From Caballeronia zhejiangensis (GTDB lineage Bacteria > Pseudomonadota > Gammaproteobacteria > Burkholderiales > Burkholderiaceae): a DNA stretch of 64,000 nt. The position numbers and the translations under genes are program-made. Under the pieces are notes generated by a model, which saw nothing but the letters and a program-made list of their open reading frames with translations, was not told the origin of the DNA and made no database searches. Shown piece by piece: positions 55,153 to 64,000 of this stretch; the stretch's first letter is position 1, and every line of letters starts with the position of its first letter. The stretch spans positions 62,001 through 126,000 of the forward strand of contig NZ_JFHD01000015.1 in assembly GCF_000698575.1 (NCBI RefSeq), in the 5' to 3' direction.

Positions 55153-56244
55153 ATGAGCAAGAACGCATTGACATCGCTACTCGGCATCGACGTGCCGATC
55201 ATTCAGGCGCCGATGGCCGGCGTCAGCACGCCCGCGCTCGCGGCGGCCGTATCGAATGGGGGCGGGCTCGGCTCGCTCGGCGTCGGCGCGATGAACGCGG
55301 AAGGCGCGCGCAAGGTGATTCGCGAGACGCGCGAGCTGACGAGCAAGCCGTTCAACATCAACGTGTTCTGTCATGAGCCGGCCCGCGCCGACGCCGCTAT
55401 CGAGCAGGCATGGACGAACTGGCTCGCGCCGGTGTTCGCGCAATACGGCGCGACGCCGCCCGCGAAGCTGAGCGAGATTTATACGAGCTTCGTCGTCGAT
55501 GATGCCATGCTCCGGGTCTTCGTCGAAGAGAAGCCCGCGATCGTGAGTTTTCACTTCGGCTTGCCGTCGAAGGAATACATCGATGCGTTGCGCAACGCGG
55601 GCATCAAACTGATTGCGTCCGCAACCAATTTGCGTGAGGCGGAGCAGGTCGTCGCGGCGGGCATGGATGCGATCGTCGCGCAGGGCATCGAAGCGGGCGG
55701 ACATCGCGGCATCTTCGATCCGCAAGCCGACGACGACAACCTCGGCACGTTCGCGCTGACGCGTCTTCTCGCCAGCAAGTTCGATGTGCCCGTGATCGCG
55801 GCGGGCGGCATCATGGACGGCGCGGGGATTGCGGCGGCGCTTGCGCTGGGCGCACAGGCCGCGCAATTGGGCACGGCGTTCGTGCCTTGCACGGAGACGT
55901 CGATCGATGCGGGCTACCGTCGCGCGATCTTGACCGATGCGGCCGAACGCACGACGTTCACATCGGCGATTTCGGGGCGCAAGGCGCGCGGCCTCGTCAA
56001 CAAGTTCACCGAACTCGGGCGCGCCGAAGGAGCGCCTGCCATTCCCGCGTATCCGATTACCTACGATGCAGGCAAGGCATTGCACGCAGTGGCGAAAGCA
56101 AAGAGCGAATTCGGCTACGGCGCGCAATGGGCAGGGCAAGCCGCCGCGCTCGCGCGCGAGTTGCCCGCCGCCGAATTGATGGCGCGGCTGCAAGACGAAC
56201 TGCGGGAAAGCATCGCGGGATTGCAGCGATATGCATCGCGTTGA
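55153..56244 (+). CDS. Nitronate monooxygenase family protein
   Basis: 363 residues. IIQAPMAGVSTPALAAAVSN, GSLGVGAM, GIEAGGHRG with the catalytic-type His, then VIAAGGIMDGAGIAAALALGA and QLGTAFVPC for FMN. It resembles class I nitronate monooxygenases acting on propionate-3-nitronate, though substrate is not provable here. It follows a LysR gene by 25 bases. Distinct from the partial family member at 2-1051. Confidence 0.88.
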   Translation: MSKNALTSLLGIDVPIIQAPMAGVSTPALAAAVSNGGGLGSLGVGAMNAEGARKVIRETRELTSKPFNINVFCHEPARADAAIEQAWTNWLAPVFAQYGATPPAKLSEIYTSFVVDDAMLRVFVEEKPAIVSFHFGLPSKEYIDALRNAGIKLIASATNLREAEQVVAAGMDAIVAQGIEAGGHRGIFDPQADDDNLGTFALTRLLASKFDVPVIAAGGIMDGAGIAAALALGAQAAQLGTAFVPCTETSIDAGYRRAILTDAAERTTFTSAISGRKARGLVNKFTELGRAEGAPAIPAYPITYDAGKALHAVAKAKSEFGYGAQWAGQAAALARELPAAELMARLQDELRESIAGLQRYASR

Positions 56245-56249
56245 ATGCG

Positions 56250-56729
56250 CTAGTTGTATTGGGTGACGACGGTCACGAGCGTCGTCGATTCGGCGCGCGC
56301 GTTTTCGGATCGCCGTATCAGAAGCGCGCCGCCTGCCGGGCCTACGTGATATGAGCGGCCCAGGGACGGCCCGACGCGCTGTCCCGCGCCGTCGATGAAA
56401 TGCGAGCTCACCGCAGCGGCACGATCGCCCACTACGACCAACGAAACCTCCGCGCTCGGCGCATTGTGCGGTGGCGCGTAATAGGTGACAACGGCGGAGG
56501 AACGTACGCCTTTCACATCAGCGGAATCGTTCTGGAATCCACTGGTTCCGAGCATGGAAGCAGATCCGGAAACGATGTCAAACGGCGGCGCAACCAATGC
56601 ACCTCTGAACGTGATCGTGCCGCCCGGAACGAGTGTCGCGAAAGCCGGCACGCAAAGCCCGGCAAGGGAACTCACGACGGCGCAGCGCAGCGCGTGCCGG
56701 GCAATAGTCAACCACTTCGCTTTTCTCAT
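56250..56729 (-). CDS. Pilin-like (type 1 fimbrial) secreted protein lacking cysteines
   Basis: 159 residues with a signal peptide (1-31, ending VPAFA). The mature start GGTITFRGALVAPPFDI matches the N-terminal strand pattern of type 1 pilins (GxIxFxGxIV), but the usual Cys that follows is Phe, and no Cys pair occurs in the mature part. The C-terminus TTLVTVVTQYN has the usual penultimate aromatic. Likely fimbria-related, in line with chaperone and usher remnants upstream. Alternative: an unrelated beta-rich exported protein. Confidence 0.6.
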   Translation of the reverse strand: MRKAKWLTIARHALRCAVVSSLAGLCVPAFATLVPGGTITFRGALVAPPFDIVSGSASMLGTSGFQNDSADVKGVRSSAVVTYYAPPHNAPSAEVSLVVVGDRAAAVSSHFIDGAGQRVGPSLGRSYHVGPAGGALLIRRSENARAESTTLVTVVTQYN

Positions 56730-57034
56730 CTCGGCCCCTGTAATGAAACTTCTTGTGCTCGGGATTCCTTATCTGCGCGCTGCGGGAACATAATCAGCTT
56801 AAGAACATAATAAGACGTATCCTATTTTTGGAGCAAATCTTTTTTGAGATTTGATAGATGCCTGCGAGACGGCATGCAAATAACTCATGTCGATCCTTTT
56901 AGGCAACAAAAAACGCGCAATGGGAAATTCCCGATGCGCGTTTCAAGCGTATTAGAGCGAACTGCTCTGGCAAAGCCAGAAGGGTTACGTGAACGAACTC
57001 AAGGTATTCGGCACGTCAATGCACTCTTGCACAG
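56730..57034. other. AT-rich intergenic region
   Basis: 305 bases between the pilin-like gene and the TolC gene, both on the minus strand. It contains the terminator at 56908-56943 and an AT-rich patch at 56790-56860 that may hold the promoter of the pilin-like gene. No credible gene. Confidence 0.55.
56908..56943 (-). terminator. Intrinsic terminator of the TolC transcript
   Basis: Read on the minus strand: stem CGCGCATCGGGAA / TTCCCATTGCGCG (near-perfect), then T6. It ends the ABC exporter-TolC transcript. Confidence 0.8.
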
Positions 57035-58372
57035 TCAGCGTAAGGATGGTCCGTTGTCCGATGTTTTCGCGCAGCACAACAGCGTGTTTGCGTAGGAAAT
57101 ATCGTCGATGGTCAGGGACGCAACGTTCGCCTTCAATTGCAACGAGGAAACGATAACCTCGTATCGAGAACGCATGAGATCGCGGCGAACCGTAAAGTAC
57201 GAGTCGAGCGCACGCAGAACGTCGACCTGCGTCCGGCTGCCGACCTTGAAGCCCGTTTCGGTTGCGGCCAATGCTTCCTTTGATGTCTGCAATAGCTGTT
57301 CGAGTGAGATACTCCGAACGCGCGCCTTTAGATATGCAGCGTAGTTTTCGCGCGCATCCTTCTCGGCCGTGAAGGACGCGGATTCGATCGCGTCCTGCGC
57401 TTTGTCTTGCTGCGCCAGGCTTTGCTTCAATCGCGCCTGTATCTCTCCGCCGGAGAAGAGCGGCATCATCACTTGGAGCATGGCTGTGGTCGTGGTGGTC
57501 GGGCGCGCATAGCCCGACGCTGCGCCAGCCGGCGTGTAGGTGCCGGTAAGCGAGACGACCGGATAGTGCGCCGCACGCGCCTTTTTCGAATCCATCTTCG
57601 CGATTTCGAGGTCGAGCTGTTTCGATTGCACATCGTAGCCGCTCGAACTCGCCTGACCGGCCCAGACATCCGGATCTTCCGGCTCGATACGCGGCAGCTT
57701 CGTGCCCGCTGCAAGACCCGCAAGCGGCGAGAATGGCTTGCCGCTCATCTGCTGTAGAACGCGACGCTTCACCTCCATGTCCTGACGCGCGTCGGCGTTT
57801 TGAATCCGCGCCTGGGCGAGAGCGACATCGATATCGCGCTCGTCTATGACAGTCGCTTCGCCGGCGGCGCGCTTACGGCGCGTTTGCCTGTGCTGTTCAT
57901 CGATGGCGGCGAGATATTCGCTCGTACGTTCGAGTTCGTCCTCCGCCGCGAGCGCATCGAAATAGGCGCGAACCGCCTTGAGCATCGCCGCTTGCTGCGC
58001 GGCCGCGAATTGCACCGCGCCTTGAGCGACGACCAGATCGGCCTGCTGATAGGTCGTCCATTTGGCCCAGTCGAAGAGGGGCTGCGCGGCCTGAAAAGTC
58101 CATCCGTTTTGCCAATAGCTCTGACGCGGAAAACCGTCCGTTTTGATTTCGTTATACGCACGGCCCCATCCTCCGCTTATCTGCGGCAGCAAGGCAGCTC
58201 GCGCAATGGGAATGGCCTGCTTCGACGCCTCATAGGCGGCGCGTGCCTGCGCGAGATCGGCATCCTGTGAGAGCGACGCATTCACCATATCGAGCAGATC
58301 GCTCGCGCATGTCTGATTAGCCAGCGTCATGCAGACCGCAACCAAGACTGCTGAGAATCCCGGCTTCTTCAT
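57035..58372 (-). CDS. TolC-family outer-membrane protein
   Basis: 445 residues with a signal peptide (1-23, ending TCAS). TolC-type alpha-barrel/beta-barrel protein: two OEP repeats, Ala/Gln-rich helices (AAQQAAMLKAVRAYFDALAAEDELERT, shown with breaks: AAMLKAVRAYFDALAAEDE) and GFKVGSRTQVDVLRALDSYF in the second. It overlaps the ABC exporter gene by 4 bases, pointing to a type I secretion channel. No HlyD-type adaptor gene is in the window. The C-terminus after DISYANTLL carries an unusual CCAKTSDNG tail. Confidence 0.85.
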   Translation of the reverse strand: MKKPGFSAVLVAVCMTLANQTCASDLLDMVNASLSQDADLAQARAAYEASKQAIPIARAALLPQISGGWGRAYNEIKTDGFPRQSYWQNGWTFQAAQPLFDWAKWTTYQQADLVVAQGAVQFAAAQQAAMLKAVRAYFDALAAEDELERTSEYLAAIDEQHRQTRRKRAAGEATVIDERDIDVALAQARIQNADARQDMEVKRRVLQQMSGKPFSPLAGLAAGTKLPRIEPEDPDVWAGQASSSGYDVQSKQLDLEIAKMDSKKARAAHYPVVSLTGTYTPAGAASGYARPTTTTTAMLQVMMPLFSGGEIQARLKQSLAQQDKAQDAIESASFTAEKDARENYAAYLKARVRSISLEQLLQTSKEALAATETGFKVGSRTQVDVLRALDSYFTVRRDLMRSRYEVIVSSLQLKANVASLTIDDISYANTLLCCAKTSDNGPSLR

Positions 58373-59880
58373 GCGTCCACCAGCACCGGATCAGATGCTT
58401 GCACGACGTGTTCAGGCACGAGCCCGCCATTGGCGAATGCATAGCGCATGTCGAATGCCGATGCCAAAGCCATATCGTGGGTGATGACCACCACCGTTTG
58501 CTTCAGACTGCGAAGCAGTTGCGCAATGTGCTTCACAGATGCGGGATCAAGATTCGAAGTAGGCTCATCGAGCATCAGTATCTCGCGTTGTTGATAGAGC
58601 GCGCGCGCCAGCAAAAGACGTTGACGCTGCCCCGCAGAGATGTTGGCAATCGTGTCGCTGATGACGGTTCGCGTGCGCATCGGCAGACGCATGACATCGT
58701 CGAGAAGGCCCACGTCGGAAAGCAGCCTGTGTATGCGGTCGTCGTCGGGATTCGCCGCAAACAAGGTGATATTGTCGGCAATCGAGCCGTGAAGGATGAT
58801 GTCGCCCTGGCGCATATGAGCCATGTGGCGCCGAATTTCATCGACGGCAAGATTCGGCCACGCGATTCCGTTGAGTTCGATATGCCCTTCCCGCAGAGGC
58901 TCGGCCGCCGATAAGAGCTTGAATACCGTGGACTTGCCGCTCCCCGAAGGACCGGTGATGACGATCTTGTCGCCTTTGCGAATCGAAAGATTGAGATCGG
59001 CCAGCACGGGTTTATCGGATACGCCGTAGCTGAACGTCACGTTACGCATTTCGATACTCGAGAAATCGCGTATCTCCGTCGCCCGTTCGCTCGCGCTCAA
59101 TGGCGTGTAAGTTTCGGTCTGTGCTTCGACGATGTCGTCGACCCGCGCGACCGGCACGCTCAACATGAAGTACTGAAACATCGCGTTGATGGCGTTGGCA
59201 AAACGCTCCGACATCAACGACTTGTAGATCAGGAACGAATAGAACACGCCGACCGAAACGACGCCGCCGAGCATGAGCCGTGCCGCCATGTATGTGATAA
59301 CCACGGTGTCCGCGTAGTTGACGAGTTTGAGCAGGCTGTCGCGCGTGCAGTTCAATCGGCTCTTCGCGAGCGCTGCCACGGCATACGCCTTGAAGATCGT
59401 CATGTAGATCGACGTGCGTCGAGTCTCGCCCTGTGCAAGCTTGAGCAACGACGCCGCGCGGATGGTCTCGATCAGCGCGTCATCGCAACGGGCCGACGTT
59501 TCCGTGACCAGCGCGTGATTGTCGCGCATCGCGGGATACATGCTCAACGCCAGCGCCACGTACGCGGCGAATACCACGAGTGCAATGAGCGTCAGTTGCC
59601 GGCTTTGGATAAGCATGAGTATGAGCGCGAGCGTTCCTACCGCCACGTCGATGCACAACGAGACGATGGAGCGCGTCGCGTAGCCGGTGATCTCGTCCTG
59701 CGCCTTCACGCGCGCGAATACATCGCCGACGTGCCGCTTCTCGAACCATGGCATCGGATTGCGCAGAAGATGCCCGATGAGTCCTTCCGTCGAGTTGATT
59801 TGGACCAGATTGAAGATCAATTCGGTGAGGTACTTCTGCACGTATTCGCTCAACGCGCCAAAAACGAAAATGCTTGCGAA
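58369..59880 (-). pseudogene. ABC exporter of the peptidase-containing (C39) type, 5'-truncated
   Basis: About 503 codons remain. The surviving part is a membrane domain (FASIFVFGALSEYVQKYL onward, with WFEKRHVGDVFARV, a RaxB/CvaB-type segment) plus a nucleotide-binding domain: Walker A GPSGSGKST, signature NISAGQRQRLLLARAL, Walker B ILMLDEPTSNLD, switch THDMAL. Intact relatives have about 700 residues, so the C39 peptidase domain and first helices are missing. The frame is open further upstream only because it overlaps the usher in another frame. There is no natural start; translation from an internal ATG cannot be excluded. Confidence 0.8.
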
Positions 59881-62054
59881 GGTACGATTGCATGCCCCCA
59901 GGGATCGATACGAAGCCCTGCAGCATTCGCGACGCGCGCGCCTGCCGCATCCTTCGCTTCGACGACAGCCACGGTGTCGCTCATGTTGGGTGTAAAAGCG
60001 ACACCGCCACGCCACGCCACGATCCCGCCGGAAATACCTGCTCCAACCTGGTTGTAGTGGCGTCCGGTGCTTGCGTTGGCCGTCAATAGCGCGAACGGCG
60101 ACGAATAGCCCATATTCGCGCCGCCGTTGAGCGCGCTGCCACCGTATGTGCCACCGTCGGAATACGTACCGTTGACGCCGTAACTGAACGCATTGTCGTT
60201 GCCGAGCGTGCCCGAAATGGACTGCTGGACACTGGTGCTCTTATTACTCGTATCGTGCTGGACATAGGTGCTAGATTGAGGCGCGCGCGAGCCCAATCCC
60301 AGAGGCACTGATAGCGTCAGCATGATGCGGTTGTCCCACTTATTCGTTCCGACCTCGTACTGTCGGACGACCGATGCGCCATAAGTCATGCGCTTCCAGC
60401 TATTGCTATAGCCAATCTGGTATTGCGTATCGTGGTTTGCGCGATTCCAATAGCTCGTGAGCGAACCCATCGCATAGAGATTACCGAATCGGCCGCCTTC
60501 TCCGAGACTCTGATTCAGCACGAACTGAAGACGGGACTTCTGCATTCCCGTCATTGCATCGGGGTGGCCGTCCTGATAGAGCTGACGTTGCTGCACGGCA
60601 TCCGGCAGCGAAAAGAAACCGCTAGTCGAATACCGATAAGCAGCAATGGCAATATTGGTGCTCGTCGCTTCAAGCAGACGACTGTAGCTCAACCGTACAC
60701 TGGTACCGTTGCGCGAGCCATAGCCTTTGAAACTGGCGCTCGCCTGCGTGACATCGAGGGCGACGGCGCCTATTTTCGTATTGAGCGCGGCCCCCAACAT
60801 GCCGGAGACATACATGTCCGCGCCAATGAATCCGCCATAGACCGTGAGGAAATTGCTGAGACCGCGCTGAATCGTAAACTGTGAAACGAACGGGTGAATG
60901 TCGATGTTCGGATCGCGATATTCGCCGATCGTGGCACTGTAGCGAGTCATGCCGGCGCGCAACGAATTGACGGCCGCCGCATAGGGCACCGTGGAAATAC
61001 GCTGGGAACCGTCGGCCTCGGTCACGATTACATCGAGATTGCCGCCGTAACCGGTCGGATAAAGGTCGTTGATTTCGAACGGCCCCGGCGGAACATTCGT
61101 TTCATAGATGATGTTTCCGTTCTGCCGAATCTGAACTCTTGCGTTGCTGTTTGCGATGCCGCGCACGATAGGAGCATAGCCGCGTTGCGACTCCGGATAC
61201 ATCCGGTCGTCGGTGCCGAGCGTTACGCCGAGCACGCCATAACTGTCGAACAATGCGCCATCGGTGAAGGTATCGCCACCCGTCAACTGGCTCTTGATGT
61301 CCTTGAAGTCACGCTGCAGGTAGGTTTGAATCGTCTGATAATGCTGCCCGCTGACATTGTCATGCGTCAGATTGCCTTGGTAGCGGAATCGCCACGGGCC
61401 GGCATTGATCCCGCCGATCAGGCCGAGATACTGTGAGTCGTTATTGAACCCGCCGGATGAGCTGTGGTAGGTATTCGCGTTGTACTGGAGCGAAGCTGCA
61501 GGCACGCCTTCGTCCCAGAATTTCGGATCAACGTAACCGCGCGCTCTCGTATTCAACACGATTTGCGGAATACTGACTTCGAGACGCTGCTCGCCGCTAT
61601 CGAATGATGCCGTGGCATCGGTTATCAGATCAGCGAGCGACGGACACGTTTTATCCGCGTCATCGAGTGCGGCCAATGCTTCGGGAGTCAATTTCCGGAT
61701 GTCGACGCCGAATTGCGTCAAAAGATCGGACGTCATGCAGGGGTGCACGACGCCGTCACCGTTTTGGGGTCCACGAATCTCGATGCCGAGTTTGCCTTTC
61801 CACTCGTTGTTCACATAAGTGTCGGCACGATAGGTGCCGGGCAGGATTTCCTGCCCTTTGTTGAAGCGGGATATATCCACCTTTTCGCCGCTTCCCGATT
61901 CGAGAAACTGTTCGTTGAATTCGACGGCAGAATACTTCGTTGCGGCGTCGGCGTACGCATGCGAACTGGCACTCATGGCTGCGAGAGCTTGCAGAGTGAC
62001 GAAGTACATCGGATTCAACTTGTGAACCGACGGGAAATTGCGGCGGTCTTTCAT
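59850..62054 (-). pseudogene. Chaperone-usher fimbrial usher (FimD-like), 3'-truncated
   Basis: 734 residues. Signal region, then usher N-terminal domain (VEFNEQFLESGSGEKVDISRF), beta-barrel with LRYQGNLTHD-like strands, plug region, GANMGYSSP, and the CTD1 sequence AAGLRIDPWGHAIVPSQAF. Relatives have 800 or more residues; the final domain is absent and the frame ends a few codons on as SFLAR. At that point the sequence switches to ABC exporter homology. Start ATG at 62054; an internal ATG 16 codons on gives a more standard signal peptide. Confidence 0.8.
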
Positions 62055-62201
62055 TTTCGATTCGATCAGCCAAACGTATGACAGCGTGTCTCACACACGT
62101 CATCGCACTACGCACGCGGAGATACTTTCCGGGATGAAACGTATAAAGACTTAGGAATGCGTCTTGATCTGTTGAAGCAGAACCATACGAACTTAAGTGG
62201 C

Positions 62202-62858
62202 TCAGGGCGCAACGTCGGCTTCGCCGTTTTGCGGCCCGCCATAGTCATTGATGGCGGTATAGTTCACCTTCGATCCCTGACTGGGAAACGTCCCTTTCAA
62301 GGGAAACTTCTTTGTTTCGCCTGGCCCCACCATTCCACCTTGATCGAAGGCGGCCACATTACTGCCTCGACCGAACTGGATTCGATCGAATGAGATGTGA
62401 TAAGGCGTAGGGTTAGTCGCCTCGATCATGTTTTGATCGCCATCGTGTTTCAAATGCCAGATCACCTGAGCAGGCGCATCCGTGACTTGTCCTTTGAGCC
62501 CGTTAGGCCGGAAGAAGAACTTAATGCGCGTACGGAAAGCCAGTTGCAGTTGATTGGGGCTTGCTTCATCCCCGGTTGGCTTCGGCGGCACTTCGAGCAC
62601 ATTCAGATAGAAGAGGGATTCCTTGTCGGCAGGAAGCTCCTCACCGGTACTCATGATCCGCAAGGTTTGCGATTTACCCGGATCGATCCGCATGATGGGC
62701 GGCATGATGGTAAAAGGCACCTCGATGCTGTCGGGCTTCGCGTTCGGATCGCCCCGGTCGATCCATACCTTGGTCAACCCCGGGAGCTTTCCGTTGTTTG
62801 TTAATTTGACGGTATCTGGGGATAACGTGCCTTCTCGAATCCTGCGATCCCAGGCCAA
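62202..62858 (-). pseudogene. Fimbrial chaperone (PapD-like), 5'-truncated
   Basis: About 218 codons. From TVKLTNNGKLPGL onward it is a regular periplasmic pilus chaperone: PFTIMPPIMRIDPGKSQTLRI, ESLFYLNVLEVPP, RIKFFFRPNGL, NPTPYHISF and the end INDYGG. Missing are the signal peptide and the first beta strand that should hold the GTRVIYP-type sequence. The 18 residues before the homology (from a TTG at 62858) look random and lack a signal. No other upstream frame supplies the missing part. Confidence 0.68.
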
Positions 62859-62950
62859 ATGCTGGAAACGGATATTAAGGGTTCCAAATGAAAATAGAAA
62901 GTCTGGAAATCCTAAATAATTATCCGTTAATAAATGCCTTAAAGCAGTAG

Positions 62951-62966
62951 TTAGAAATAATTCTAA
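62951..62966. promoter_or_regulatory. Palindromic operator candidate A
   Basis: TTAGAAATAATTCTAA: 6-bp arms around 4 bases. Together with site B (24 bp centre to centre) it makes a larger inverted repeat (62949-62992). Confidence 0.6.
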
Positions 62967-62974
62967 AGCCGCAT

Positions 62975-62990
62975 TTAGAACTATTTCTAA
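62975..62990. promoter_or_regulatory. Palindromic operator candidate B
   Basis: TTAGAACTATTTCTAA: same TTAGAA-N4-TTCTAA form as site A, in the AT-rich region between the chaperone remnant and the LysR gene. Confidence 0.6.
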
Positions 62991-63118
62991 CTTGGTATTT
63001 GAAACTGATTTTGGCCCGGCCGCTGGGCGCTTGCGCAGACTAAATCGAATCAGGCGGAGGATTTAGATTATTTCCTAACGCAGTTCCCGAGATTCCGAAC
63101 TCGATGGCAATCTTTGGC

Positions 63119-64000
63119 TTATCGGGTGGTCCGCAACGCCATGCCGCCCTCGGTCAGGCTTCTGAGTTCGTCGAGCAGACGCGCGGCTGGACGCGGCAGT
63201 ATCCCGTCGCGGCGCTGAAACGCTGTCAATGTTCTGGCGGCGCGAACGCCCGGAATAGGCAGAGTCCCCATGATCCCTGCCTTGCTTTCGGAGTCGTACA
63301 TCGGTTCCGGCATCCAGCTCAGAAACGAGCATTCGGCTACCAGACTTTTAAGCACGGTCACCGAGCGCGTCCGGACGGCAATATCCGGCATGTCGAGGTT
63401 GCGAGAGAGAAACGTCTCTCGCATGTGTTCATAAGGGGCTGTACCTTTGGGCGGGATGGCCCACCGCGCGGTCAATGTGTCGGCGAGAGCGAGCTTCGGT
63501 TTCTTGCGCAATGGATGGCTGAAAGCTGCTACGACGAAGCTGTTGTCCTCCCATCGGCAGTCAGGTACGGCCACGATCTCGTCGCTGTCATTAGTGGCCG
63601 TGCTTAGAGCGAGGTCGATCTCGTAATTGATGAGCCCCTCGGCAAGGCGGTCCCACACGCCTTCGATGATTTCGACGTGCAAGTTGCCCCATTTCTCCAA
63701 GACACGATCGACCGCCAAAGGAAGGAAGTGGGCAGCGAGACTGCCAACCGCTCCCACCTTGATCGTTCCTTTGGCGAGTCCGCGCATCGCGTCGATCTCT
63801 TCGCGCGCATTTTCTGCCTCGCGCAATAGAAGTTGAGCATGCGGCAGCAAAGCAGCGCCAATATCCGTCAACTGCATGCCTTTGACGTGCCGCTCAAAGA
63901 GCGGCGCGCCCACATCTTCCTCCAGACGCTTGATGGTTCGACTGAGTGCTGGCTGAGTCACATTGAGCGATGCTGCGGCCCTTCCGAGGCTGCCGGACGA
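63119..64000 (-). CDS. LysR-family regulator (5' end outside window)
   Basis: At least 294 codons; the frame stays open to base 64000, so the start lies beyond. The HTH is visible as SLGRAAASLNVTQPALSRTIKRLEE, and the effector domain follows. It resembles the GbpR-type group (VGAPLFERHVKGMQLTDIG). It reads toward the fimbrial genes, which lie on the same strand after a 260-bp AT-rich gap with palindromes. Confidence 0.85.
   Translation of the reverse strand, partial: SSGSLGRAAASLNVTQPALSRTIKRLEEDVGAPLFERHVKGMQLTDIGAALLPHAQLLLREAENAREEIDAMRGLAKGTIKVGAVGSLAAHFLPLAVDRVLEKWGNLHVEIIEGVWDRLAEGLINYEIDLALSTATNDSDEIVAVPDCRWEDNSFVVAAFSHPLRKKPKLALADTLTARWAIPPKGTAPYEHMRETFLSRNLDMPDIAVRTRSVTVLKSLVAECSFLSWMPEPMYDSESKAGIMGTLPIPGVRAARTLTAFQRRDGILPRPAARLLDELRSLTEGGMALRTTR

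Noticed and set aside
56844..57095. 83-codon frame on the + strand
   Set aside because: It covers the TolC terminator and tolC 3' end; no ribosome site and no family.
62859..63055. Open stretch upstream of the chaperone remnant in the same frame
   Set aside because: It has no start codon and covers the operator-like palindromes; the translation resembles no chaperone N-terminus.
1..64000. CRISPR array, tRNA genes, IS elements or prophage
   Set aside because: No regularly spaced repeats, cloverleaf with CCA-type end, transposase or phage structural gene was recognised.

Overview
The window is chromosomal DNA of a high-GC Burkholderiaceae bacterium, most likely Burkholderia sensu lato (Caballeronia, Paraburkholderia or Burkholderia). 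The reasons are the strong G/C bias at third codon positions, dense tightly packed operons, a DUF4148 secreted protein, a linked nap-ccm cluster, several LysR regulators and two sulfonate ABC importers. The genus is an inference from content only. I saw no tRNA, rRNA, CRISPR array, insertion sequence or prophage.

Layout. 0-1.4 kb: the 3' part of a nitronate monooxygenase and a DUF3079 protein. 1.4-12.1 kb, minus strand: one long run napEDABC-ccmABCDEFGHI, i.e. periplasmic nitrate reductase followed directly by the System I cytochrome c maturation genes that NapB and NapC need; ccmI, the last gene, carries a frameshift. 12.4-15.4 kb: two hypothetical proteins, a zinc alcohol dehydrogenase and a LysR regulator. 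15.5-18.5 kb: a CitMHS-type transporter with an AtuA-like pair. 18.5-25.6 kb: a TetR regulator with two matching palindromes, an internally duplicated glycosyltransferase, a hydrolase fused to a LuxR-type HTH, a ferritin-like di-iron protein, YcgR and MarC. 25.8-32.1 kb: housekeeping enzymes (histidine phosphatase, NudC, GST, cupin, SDR, transglutaminase) and a metzincin lipoprotein.

32.4-40.3 kb is a sulfur-scavenging region: tauABC-like importer genes, an SfnG-like flavin monooxygenase, an SfnB-like oxidoreductase and an ssuABC-like importer. 40.4-51.4 kb: small hypothetical proteins, a degenerate receiver protein, GST, DUF899, a squalene/phytoene synthase, LysR with hydrolase, a PBP4-like lipoprotein, class I FBP aldolase, an NDH-2-like flavoprotein and a DUF4148 protein. 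51.5-56.2 kb: LysR, mmsA, LysR and a second nitronate monooxygenase.

56.2-63.1 kb is visibly more AT-rich and looks acquired and decaying. It holds a cysteine-less pilin-like protein, a TolC-family protein, an ABC exporter lacking its first third, an usher lacking its C-terminus and a chaperone lacking its signal peptide and first strand. The usher runs straight into the exporter at about 59.87 kb, which marks a deletion. Two tandem 16-bp palindromes lie upstream, next to a LysR gene that runs off the window end. The most rewarding items to check are this junction and operator pair, the ccmI frameshift, the phosphate-acceptor-less receiver, the duplicated glycosyltransferase and the TetR operator pair.
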